A stretch of 64,000 nt of DNA from positions 1-64,000 of the forward strand of contig JAFQKR010000001.1 in NCBI GenBank assembly GCA_017396825.1, read 5' to 3'. Shown piece after piece: positions 16,968-24,040 of the stretch (its first letter is position 1; the number at the start of each line of letters is the position of its first letter). Made by a program: the position numbers and the translations under genes. The notes below the pieces were generated by a model, which was not told where the DNA came from, ran no database searches, and was given only the letters and a program-made list of their open reading frames with translations. Origin of the DNA: Clostridia bacterium (GTDB lineage: Bacteria; Bacillota; Clostridia; Oscillospirales; CAG-382).

Positions 16968-18443
16968 TTAAAGCAAAATGCAGATGAGACCGCCGCTGCC
17001 TTCGTTTATTATCCTTTGCAGCGTTTCCGAAAGTTTTGCACGTGCGTCCTCGGGCATATGTTCAAGCTTTGTTGTAAGTCCTTCCTCCACAAGCTCGTAT
17101 AAGGTCTTACCGAACATATTTGTCTCCCACAGCTTTGCCGGATCTTCCTCAAACTCTTTAAGCATAAACTTTACAAGCTCTTCTGATTGGGTCTCACTGC
17201 CTACTATGGGGCTTACTTCTGTCTTTATGTCAGCCTTTATCATGTGTATGGAAGGCGCTGAAGCCTTTAGTTTCACTCCGTAACCACCGGGCTGTTTTAC
17301 TATTTCCGGTTCTTCAAGAGTAAGATCCTCTTTATCGGGAGTAACTATGCCGTATCCGGTGGAATTAACGCTTTCAAGGGCGTCTTTAATTTTATCGTAG
17401 TTTTTCTTGACCGACGCCAGTTCTGTTATTGTACGGGCAAGACTGCGCTCGTCGTGAATATCAAAACCGCCTGTCTCGCCCAGTATTGAATAAAAGACAT
17501 GGTTGGGAACGGTTATGGCAATTTTTCCGCATCCATCGCCCAAAGATAGAGAAAGTGTTTCTGCCGTTATAATTCCATCTTCACCTTCCGGTGCAGAAAA
17601 TGCATTCTTTACGTCTCCGATAAGCTTAACGTTACCTGCCGTCTGTCTGACATATCCGTTTATTCTTTTTCTAAGCGGATGGTCGCTTTCCAAAACCTCA
17701 GCCCATTCGGGAGTATATACCTTCAGCTCTTTGACCGGGAAACGATACAATACAGCTTTAAGTATGTCCTTTATTTCGCTTTCGCCTATTTCAATGCAGT
17801 TCAGGGGTAAAACGGTAGCTTTGTAATTTTTTTCCATTTCCTTCGCTAAATCCAAGGTGTATTGACTGCGAGGGTTAGCCGAGTTAAGAACTATGACAAA
17901 GGGCTTGCCCAATTGATTAAGTTCCGATGCAACACGTTTTTCTGCTGCAATGTAATTCTCACGGGGGATTTCGCTTATACTGCCGTCAGTGGTAACCATA
18001 ATGCCGATTGTCGCGTGTTCGGTTATTACCTTGCGTGTACCTGTTTCTGCGGCTTCTTCAAACGGCACGCTTTCCTTCGCCCAAGGAGTCATAACCATCC
18101 TCGGTGCCCCGTTTTCAGTGTGTCCCAATGCTCCGTCTACCAAATATCCTACACAGTCGACCATTTTAACGTTAAAGGAAACGTTGTCATCTAGTTGAAC
18201 CTTTACCGCTTCCTCGGGTATGAATTTTGGTTCCGTAGTCATTACCGTTCTTCCGGAGGCAGACTGGGGCATTTCGTCTCTTGCTCTTTCCTTAACGTTA
18301 CCGTTGTCGATATTTGGCAACACCAAATGCTCCATCACTTGCTTAAGTAAGGTCGATTTTCCCGTCCTTACGGGCCCTACTACCCCTATGTAGATGTCTC
18401 CGCCCGTTCGTTCCGCTATATCTTTATAGATACTGTTTTCCAT
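16968..18443 (-). CDS. spoIVA: Stage IV sporulation protein A, spore-coat morphogenetic ATPase
   Basis: ATPase that polymerises on the forespore outer membrane and forms the base layer for coat assembly in the mother cell. I chose the ATG at 18443 because GGAGGG lies directly upstream on the minus strand and the protein then begins M-E-N-S-I-Y-K-D-I-A-E-R-T-G-G-D, as in known SpoIVA. An upstream GTG at 18455 lies in that ribosome site. The length, 491 residues, fits the family (492 in B. subtilis). Walker A is G-P-V-R-T-G-K-S at residues 23-30, and V-D-C-V-G-Y appears near 102. The C-terminus E-G-S-G-G-L-I-C-I-L-L matches the conserved membrane-contacting end. A sigma-E-like promoter lies upstream. 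Confidence 0.97.
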   Translation of the reverse strand: MENSIYKDIAERTGGDIYIGVVGPVRTGKSTLLKQVMEHLVLPNIDNGNVKERARDEMPQSASGRTVMTTEPKFIPEEAVKVQLDDNVSFNVKMVDCVGYLVDGALGHTENGAPRMVMTPWAKESVPFEEAAETGTRKVITEHATIGIMVTTDGSISEIPRENYIAAEKRVASELNQLGKPFVIVLNSANPRSQYTLDLAKEMEKNYKATVLPLNCIEIGESEIKDILKAVLYRFPVKELKVYTPEWAEVLESDHPLRKRINGYVRQTAGNVKLIGDVKNAFSAPEGEDGIITAETLSLSLGDGCGKIAITVPNHVFYSILGETGGFDIHDERSLARTITELASVKKNYDKIKDALESVNSTGYGIVTPDKEDLTLEEPEIVKQPGGYGVKLKASAPSIHMIKADIKTEVSPIVGSETQSEELVKFMLKEFEEDPAKLWETNMFGKTLYELVEEGLTTKLEHMPEDARAKLSETLQRIINEGSGGLICILL

Positions 18444-18472
18444 AAAACCCTCCACTGGTGCTTTTTTATTCT

Positions 18473-18501
18473 ATCCTATGCCATAATCACTTTGAATATG
18501 A
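18473..18501 (-). promoter_or_regulatory. Sigma-E-like sporulation promoter for spoIVA
   Basis: On the minus strand TCATATT (plus 18495-18501) is followed by a 14-base spacer and CATAGGAT (plus 18473-18480). Sigma-E promoters have an ATATT-containing -35 element, a 13-15 base spacer and CATACAnT. spoIVA is a sigma-E gene in B. subtilis, which supports this reading. Confidence 0.65.
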
Positions 18502-18542
18502 CGGTTTAAACGGAAAAACGGGTAGTGGCTTTGAACTTTAAT

Positions 18543-18577
18543 AAAAAATCAGGTCTTCCAAACCCGGAAAACCTGAT
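18543..18577 (-). terminator. Rho-independent terminator of the RNHCP/membrane-protein unit
   Basis: Read on the minus strand, ATCAGGT and TTCC pair with GGAA and ACCTGAT around a short loop, followed by TTTTTTA (plus 18543-18549). It lies directly after the stop of the minus-strand membrane protein gene. Confidence 0.8.
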
Positions 18578-18583
18578 ACTTTA

Positions 18584-19639
18584 TTATTTGTTGTTGCTTT
18601 GGAAACTGTTATGCGCGTTAAGGACCGAGCTTTGGGGTAAGAGACAGTTGTTGTAAATTCTCAAAAAATTACCAAGGTCCTTGTGCGGAGCGGTGGTGTC
18701 AATGCTCAAAGAGTAATAAAGCTTTTGCTTTGCACCTCCTATAACTGTAATATTTCCGCAGTTGATCCTTGAATTACTTATTACCGCAACGTACGCTTCT
18801 GCCTTTTCTACAAAGGATTTTGCCGTTTCCTCGCTATGGATGGTAACGGTGTAGCTGATAAGGGGCAGTAAGGTCGAAGGGTCTTTAAAGGAAATTTTAA
18901 CTCCATCAAAGTTTCGTTCTTCGGGGGTTACCGTAAAGCTCTCGGTAGGGAAAGCGGCTCTTAGGATTTTGCTTATCTCGATAGCTTTACCAAGCCCTGC
19001 ATAATTTACAGCGTGATGACCAAAGGTATCGGTAACGCTGCTTTTGTAAACAAAGCTACCTTTATCTACGGTTCCCACAATGGCAGCGTCACAGGCGTAA
19101 TATTTGCCTTTGGGATTATAGTATGTCTTCCCAATGTCCAACTCGCCCTCTGTGAAGTTTTCTTTAGCGTAAGCGCCAATTTTGTTTTCAGCGTTAAGAA
19201 AGTCCATTGGAGTTCCGTTAACGGTAAAGGTGCAAAGAGTAGCGGCTATAACAAGCAGCGCGGAAAGGGAAGTAAATACCGCGCGTGATTTTTTGCCCTT
19301 CTCGGCTTTTGTCAAAAGGTAGCAGGCGAGGGATGTAAGGGCGGAAATCAGTAATGCCCAAAAGGCAATATTCAAAGCGTAGCCCCCAAAAACCTCGGGA
19401 TATTTCAAAGGGACGTCTTTCGCAAAGCAAAAGAAGTAGGTCAACGCGAAAAACATAACAGGTGGGTAATAATATTTCTTGCATATTAGAGTAGGGATGG
19501 CGGTAAATAAAACTATAAAGGGAAGTGTGGTTAAAAATCCGTTGGTCGGAATAAATAAAGCAGAGCCTATACTGGCACAGATAACACCGAATATAACGGA
19601 GCCATTGTTGGTTTTTAAAAGGTTGTAAAGTTTACGCAT
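18584..19639 (-). CDS. Membrane protein of unknown function
   Basis: Not recognised. It has 351 residues. The first 145 or so contain about five hydrophobic helices (near 13-30, 36-50, 56-73, 85-108, 118-138). The remaining 200 residues form a soluble domain, probably outside the membrane, that is mixed alpha/beta, with N-F-T-E-G-E-L-D-I-G-K-T-Y-Y-N-P-K-G-K-Y-Y near 160-180. There is no signal for sorting and no catalytic motif I can name. It starts 13 bases after the RNHCP gene stop, with a weak ribosome site (GAAAGG), so the two form an operon. A terminator follows. The frame is convincing because the composition is protein-like throughout. Confidence 0.7.
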   Translation of the reverse strand: MRKLYNLLKTNNGSVIFGVICASIGSALFIPTNGFLTTLPFIVLFTAIPTLICKKYYYPPVMFFALTYFFCFAKDVPLKYPEVFGGYALNIAFWALLISALTSLACYLLTKAEKGKKSRAVFTSLSALLVIAATLCTFTVNGTPMDFLNAENKIGAYAKENFTEGELDIGKTYYNPKGKYYACDAAIVGTVDKGSFVYKSSVTDTFGHHAVNYAGLGKAIEISKILRAAFPTESFTVTPEERNFDGVKISFKDPSTLLPLISYTVTIHSEETAKSFVEKAEAYVAVISNSRINCGNITVIGGAKQKLYYSLSIDTTAPHKDLGNFLRIYNNCLLPQSSVLNAHNSFQSNNK

Positions 19640-19652
19640 GGTGGAAGCCTTT

Positions 19653-19976
19653 CTAACGCTTGGGAATGTTGAAGGGGTTTGTATATTTTATAAGCAGTCC
19701 AACGTCGTCATCTGCGGCGCAACGATTGTTGCCAACCTTTCCGCACGCAGAACACTTGTGGGTGATTATATATCCTTGTTTGGAATGGGGGGTAACAGCT
19801 ATCGGATACATTATCCCCATACATTCACAGGCTCTGTCTCCCGGGTTTACGTCAACGTGCAGAGATGCAAGACAAAAGGGGCAGTGGTTGCGTGAACTGT
19901 AACCCAGTGGAGGCACCTGCTTGCCGCAGGCTTTGCAAATAAATGCGTTGTCATTTTTTGTAAAAACCTTAGCCAT
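19653..19976 (-). CDS. RNHCP-domain zinc-ribbon protein
   Basis: A small protein of 107 residues with three cysteine knuckles: C-K-A-C-G near 15-19, H-C-P-F-C near 31-35 and C-S-A-C-G near 74-78. The segment R-N-H-C-P-F-C-L-A-S-L-H-V-D gives the RNHCP domain its name. The fold is probably a zinc ribbon that binds nucleic acid, but no function is known. It is transcribed divergently from the DUF1385 gene, from a minus-strand TTGAAA-17-TATAAT promoter, and is followed by the membrane protein gene. Confidence 0.85.
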   Translation of the reverse strand: MAKVFTKNDNAFICKACGKQVPPLGYSSRNHCPFCLASLHVDVNPGDRACECMGIMYPIAVTPHSKQGYIITHKCSACGKVGNNRCAADDDVGLLIKYTNPFNIPKR

Positions 19977-20008
19977 AGACCTATCCTTCTGAAAAAATAA
20001 AAAAACGG

Positions 20009-20036
20009 TTGATTTTTTTCACATATAGTTTATAAT
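20009..20036 (+). promoter_or_regulatory. Promoter for DUF1385-prmC
   Basis: TTGATT (20009-20014), a 16-base spacer and TATAAT (20031-20036), about 70 bases before the start codon. Confidence 0.65.
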
Positions 20037-20051
20037 AGAAGTGTATTTTAT

Positions 20052-20080
20052 ATTATAATACTTTGTCGGTACTTTTTCAA
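20052..20080 (-). promoter_or_regulatory. Divergent promoter for the RNHCP gene
   Basis: On the minus strand TTGAAA (plus 20075-20080), a 17-base spacer and TATAAT (plus 20052-20057). It overlaps the leader of the opposing DUF1385 transcript. Confidence 0.65.
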
Positions 20081-20107
20081 GTGCCAATTGAAAGGAGTGT
20101 ATGGGTT

Positions 20108-21142
20108 TTGGCTAAAAAAGAAAAGCAAGCTGCTTCCTGCTCCCGTTTGGGTACGGTAGGCGGTCAGGCGCTTATAGAAGGCGTAATGATGAAATCCAAA
20201 AATAGAATTGCAATGGCGGTTCGCCGTTACGATAACGGGCAAATAACAGCTCGCGCTAAGGATTACGTTGGTGTAAGGCAAAAGCATAAATGGCTTAATA
20301 TACCGATACTTCGCGGTGTTATTAACTTTATAGAAATGCTTCTCATGTCCTTCTCCACTCTTACGGAGTCAACCGAGATGTTGGGGATAGAGGAAGAGGC
20401 AGAGCCCGGTAAGTTTGAAAAGTGGCTTAATAAGGTTTTCGGCAAATCCCTTATGGCTGTAATATCCTTTATCGCTGTTATTATCGGCGTTGGTATTGCC
20501 ATAGCCTTGTTTTTCTGGTTGCCTTTGTTTATAGTGGGCGGTCTTCAGAACTGGCTCGGTTTTAATGACATAGTGAGAAGCGTTCTTGAAGGTGTTATCA
20601 AAATCGCCATCTTCATTTCGTATATCTCGCTTACTTCTTTACTTAAAGACATCCGCCGTACATATCAGTATCACGGTGCAGAGCATAAAAGTATTTTCTG
20701 CTATGAAAAGGGTCTTGACCTTACGGTAGAGAATGTTAAAAAGCAAAGACGTTATCATCCACGCTGCGGCACTTCCTTTATATTTGTGGTGCTTTTTATT
20801 TCCATACTCGGTACCGCTATACTCTATTCTGCCGTTGATTTTGGTGATAACACTTTGTTGCGCATGAGCTCAAAGTTTTTGTTGTTGCCTATTCTTGTAG
20901 GTGTCAGCTTTGAGTTTATTATGTTCGCAGGTAAGCATGATAACGCTTTTACCCGTATCCTTTCCGCGCCCGGTTTGTGGATGCAGCGCATCACTACAAG
21001 AGAGCCTGACGATGACATTATAGAGGTAGCCATTGTATCTCTAAAGACCGCGCTTATTGAGGAGTTTCCTGATTTTGAGGTTCCTTTTGACGAGGGCTAT
21101 GATATCCACGGAAAAATCAAAACGGATGGAGAAAGCAAATGA
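20108..21142 (+). CDS. DUF1385 family membrane protein
   Basis: Conserved Firmicutes membrane protein of unknown function, usually encoded beside prmC and prfA. I chose the TTG at 20108 (L-A-K-K-E-K-Q) because AAGGAG lies 10 bases before it; frame upstream of that point has no better start. The result is about 344 residues. Motifs include G-G-Q-A-L-I-E-G-V-M-M near 16-26, helices in the middle (about 115-185) and R-T-Y-Q-Y-H-G-A-E-H-K near 187-197, with C-G-T-S-F-I-F-V-V-L-F after it. Clustered His, Cys and Glu residues suggest metal binding, unproven. It overlaps prmC by 4 bases. Confidence 0.85.
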   Translation: MAKKEKQAASCSRLGTVGGQALIEGVMMKSKNRIAMAVRRYDNGQITARAKDYVGVRQKHKWLNIPILRGVINFIEMLLMSFSTLTESTEMLGIEEEAEPGKFEKWLNKVFGKSLMAVISFIAVIIGVGIAIALFFWLPLFIVGGLQNWLGFNDIVRSVLEGVIKIAIFISYISLTSLLKDIRRTYQYHGAEHKSIFCYEKGLDLTVENVKKQRRYHPRCGTSFIFVVLFISILGTAILYSAVDFGDNTLLRMSSKFLLLPILVGVSFEFIMFAGKHDNAFTRILSAPGLWMQRITTREPDDDIIEVAIVSLKTALIEEFPDFEVPFDEGYDIHGKIKTDGESK

Positions 21143-21987
21143 CCTTAAGAGAGTGCAGGGACGAAACAAGAGATATACTTACTCCCGTTTTGGGGGAGGA
21201 GGCAGGTACGGTTACAGATATTCTGTTGGCGTATTATATGAATACTGACCGTGGCAAGCTTCTTGCAATGCTTGATGTGGAGGCGCCGAACGGCGTACCT
21301 TATTTATTGGCAGAGGCAATAAATAAGTTGGGTGCAGGCGTGCCCGTTCAGTATATACTGGGCAGTTGTTGGTTTTACGGGCTTGAGGTTAAGGTAGGCC
21401 CCGGTTGTTTTATACCGAGGAGTGATACCGAGATCCTCGTTAAGGTGGCGGTTGAGCTGCTTAAAAACGGCGGTACGTTCGTTGAGCTTTGTGCTGGCAG
21501 CGGTTGCATCTCCATGGCGATAGCAGAAAACGTAAAAGGTGTAAAGGGGGCGGCGGCGGAGCTTTCCTTGAAAGCCTTACCGTACACCGAGGCAAACCTT
21601 GAAAGATACCCTAACATCAAAGTTAAGAGGGCGGACGTTCTTGATCCGGATGATCTTTCTGCACTGTACGAGGAGTGGGGAGAGGGCTTTGACCTTTTGG
21701 TGTGTAACCCTCCTTATATTCCAACGGCAGACATAGCCGGTCTTGACGTTCAGGTTCAGTACGAGCCTGAAACTGCCTTGGACGGCGGTGAAAACGGTCT
21801 TAAATATTACAGATATATAATCGCCAACGCAGATCTTATCATGAAAGAAAAACACCGCATATTGTTTGAGGTGGGCATCGGACAAGCGCCTCTCGTTGCG
21901 GAAATGCTTAAGGTCATGGGCTACGCTGTTGCAGTGTTTAAAGACTACGGCGGTATAGAGCGTGTAGTTTTAGGCGAAAAATATTGA
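21139..21987 (+). CDS. prmC: Release factor glutamine methyltransferase
   Basis: Methylates the glutamine of the GGQ motif in peptide release factors, using S-adenosylmethionine, in the cytosol. The AdoMet site V-E-L-C-A-G-S-G-C-I-S lies near residues 115-125, and the diagnostic N-P-P-Y-I-P motif near 192-197 binds the glutamine side chain. Length 282 fits the family. It overlaps the DUF1385 gene (ATGA). The usual neighbour prfA is not in the window; the next gene has its own promoter, which overlaps the end of prmC. Confidence 0.95.
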   Translation: MTLRECRDETRDILTPVLGEEAGTVTDILLAYYMNTDRGKLLAMLDVEAPNGVPYLLAEAINKLGAGVPVQYILGSCWFYGLEVKVGPGCFIPRSDTEILVKVAVELLKNGGTFVELCAGSGCISMAIAENVKGVKGAAAELSLKALPYTEANLERYPNIKVKRADVLDPDDLSALYEEWGEGFDLLVCNPPYIPTADIAGLDVQVQYEPETALDGGENGLKYYRYIIANADLIMKEKHRILFEVGIGQAPLVAEMLKVMGYAVAVFKDYGGIERVVLGEKY

Positions 21988-22012
21988 CAAGCGATAAAAA
22001 ATGTACTATTAT
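21984..22012 (+). promoter_or_regulatory. Strong promoter for the trmH-dprA-topA block
   Basis: TTGACA (21984-21989), a 17-base spacer and TATTAT (22007-22012), overlapping the prmC stop codon. It is the likely main promoter of the long co-directional block from 22071. Confidence 0.85.
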
Positions 22013-22070
22013 ACTATAATAGGTATAATGGTACTTTTTTTACTTATTATTTATAGCAAGGTAAAGGTGG

Positions 22071-22862
22071 ATGGCGGTGTATAGCCCTATAAGCTCTAAA
22101 AATAACGAAAAGATAAAAACGGTTCGCAAGCTATTCGATAAAAAGTACAGGTTGCAATTCGGCCTTTTCGTATTAGAAGGGCACAAACTTGTTTACGATT
22201 ATATAAGGTCTGGCTCCAATCCCGTTCAGATTTTTGTTACAGAAGAGGCCTTGGAAAAATACGGATATATTGTTGATAGTGCAGGCTGTCACGAGGTATA
22301 CGTTTTATCAAGGGAATTGTATCTGCATATCAGCAGCGAAAGCGCACCACAGGGGATTCTTGCCGTTTGCAGGATTCCGGAAAAGAATGGTGATTTTTGT
22401 TCTGGTAAAGCAGTAATTCTTGAGTCTGTCAGAGACGCGGGTAACTTGGGTACCGTTATCCGTACTGCAGTTGCTTTTGGGATAGATAATATAGTTCTTT
22501 CTTCCGATTGCGCCGATATATATAACCCTAAAACTCTTAGAGCCGCAATGGGTGGTGTGTTCTTTGGGAATGTTTTGGTTGTAGATGACCTCTGTGCTTT
22601 TGTTGAGGACATCCGAAAAAAAGGACGCAGGGTGTTTGCCGCTATGCCCGCCGGTGATGCAGTTGACGTGCGTGATGTTGATATACGCAGTGACGATTGC
22701 ATGGTAATAGGCAACGAGGGTAACGGCATAAGTGCCTCTCTTGCTGCCCTTTGTACTTGCAACGTTACCATCCCAATGAGGGGAGACACCGAAAGCCTAA
22801 ACGCATCTGCCGCCGCTTCCATTTTGATGTGGGAGCTTGTTCGCGGAGGTAACGGACAATGA
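22071..22862 (+). CDS. TrmH/SpoU-family RNA 2'-O-methyltransferase (YsgA-like)
   Basis: Predicted to methylate ribose 2'-OH in rRNA or tRNA using S-adenosylmethionine; the target is unknown. An N-terminal substrate-binding part (about 1-100, with F-V-L-E-G-H-K-L-V near 31-39) is followed by the knotted SPOUT domain: S-V-R-D-A-G-N-L-G-T-V-I-R-T near 122-135, G-N-E-G-N-G-I near 217-223 and I-P-M-R-G-D-T-E-S-L-N-A-S near 237-249. AAGGTGG precedes ATG 22071. Length 263. The stop overlaps the dprA start (ATGA). Confidence 0.92.
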   Translation: MAVYSPISSKNNEKIKTVRKLFDKKYRLQFGLFVLEGHKLVYDYIRSGSNPVQIFVTEEALEKYGYIVDSAGCHEVYVLSRELYLHISSESAPQGILAVCRIPEKNGDFCSGKAVILESVRDAGNLGTVIRTAVAFGIDNIVLSSDCADIYNPKTLRAAMGGVFFGNVLVVDDLCAFVEDIRKKGRRVFAAMPAGDAVDVRDVDIRSDDCMVIGNEGNGISASLAALCTCNVTIPMRGDTESLNASAAASILMWELVRGGNGQ

Positions 22863-24040
22863 AAGAAGGCAACGATATAAGGCTTCAAAAATATATATGG
22901 CTTTGTTTAAAATGCGGTGTTGACAGCGTATATCCCTTTCGTATATATAGTAGCTTTGGAGATATAGATAAGGCTTATGCTGCTGAGAATTACGAAGGGC
23001 TTATGCTTCCCGACGGCATTCTTGGCGATCTCCTTGACAAACGTCTCAACCAAGCCTTTGAAATATTAAAACGCTGCAGGGCTTTGGGGATAAGGATTAT
23101 TTGTATAGACGATTCTGATTATCCGGTTAAGCTAAAAAAGATAAAAGACCCACCTCTTGTGCTTTATTGCAAGGGAAGGCTTATAAACATGGACACAAGT
23201 CTGTGTGTAGGAATGGTTGGTACCAGAAAGGTTACCGATTACGGCGAGAAGACTGCGGAGTATCTTGCAGGCGGTGTCGCCTCAAGCGGAGCTGTGGTTA
23301 TTAGCGGTCTTGCAAAGGGGATAGACGGTATCTGCCATAGGGCATCCCTTGGAGCAGGTGGTTTTACTGTTGGTGTTATAGGTAACTCTATCGATACCAT
23401 ATATCCCAAGGAGAATGCGTCGCTTTTCAATAAGGTATACAAATACGGTCTGGTAATAAGCGAATACTGGCCTGGTTGTAAAACAGGTAAACAGTCTTTT
23501 CCCAGGCGCAACCGTATAATAGCCGGTCTTTCGGATATAGTTGTAGTGGTTGAGGCTCCCGCAGGCAGCGGTGCTCTTATAACTGCTTCTCATGCTATTA
23601 AGTCAGGTAAGCCCGTGTGCGTTCCGCCTATGCCGTTGACTGAGGAAAACGCAGGCACGGCTTCATTGTTGCGCGGCGGGGCCAGACTTATTACCGGTGT
23701 CGAGGATTTGCTTAACGAATACGAGTCGGTTTTACCGCATAAGATAGCGCCGGATATTCCTTTGCCCAGTTTAAGCAGTAAGGATGACCGACTGTATGAG
23801 GGGGAAAAGGGTATAGGTGAAAGCGAAAAAGAACTGGCATATAATTTCTTGTTGGACGAGTTGGAAAAAAACGGCCCCGAAACTCTGGAGCAAGCCGCTA
23901 GAGCAACTACACGCTTTTCTTTAAGGGAGCTTATGCTTGCGGCAACATCTTTGGAGCTTGACGGCTTTATCGTAAAGACCGTGGGCGGCCGTTATGACAG
24001 CGTTCCGGTAGATATAAAAATCACTCATAAGGAGCAATAG
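22859..24040 (+). CDS. dprA: DNA-processing protein DprA
   Basis: Binds incoming single-stranded DNA during natural transformation and loads RecA; in many non-competent bacteria its role is unclear. The Rossmann-like domain carries V-G-T-R-K-V-T near 119-125, S-G-L-A-K-G-I-D near 149-156 and F-P-R-R-N-R-I-I-A-G-L near 208-218, all DprA signatures. E-A-P-A-G-S-G-A-L-I-T-A follows near 229. A C-terminal winged-helix (about 320-385) is present. The N-terminal helical part is intact and the length of 393 is normal. It is followed directly by topA, a common Firmicutes order. No competence genes are in the window. Confidence 0.95.
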   Translation: MKEGNDIRLQKYIWLCLKCGVDSVYPFRIYSSFGDIDKAYAAENYEGLMLPDGILGDLLDKRLNQAFEILKRCRALGIRIICIDDSDYPVKLKKIKDPPLVLYCKGRLINMDTSLCVGMVGTRKVTDYGEKTAEYLAGGVASSGAVVISGLAKGIDGICHRASLGAGGFTVGVIGNSIDTIYPKENASLFNKVYKYGLVISEYWPGCKTGKQSFPRRNRIIAGLSDIVVVVEAPAGSGALITASHAIKSGKPVCVPPMPLTEENAGTASLLRGGARLITGVEDLLNEYESVLPHKIAPDIPLPSLSSKDDRLYEGEKGIGESEKELAYNFLLDELEKNGPETLEQAARATTRFSLRELMLAATSLELDGFIVKTVGGRYDSVPVDIKITHKEQ

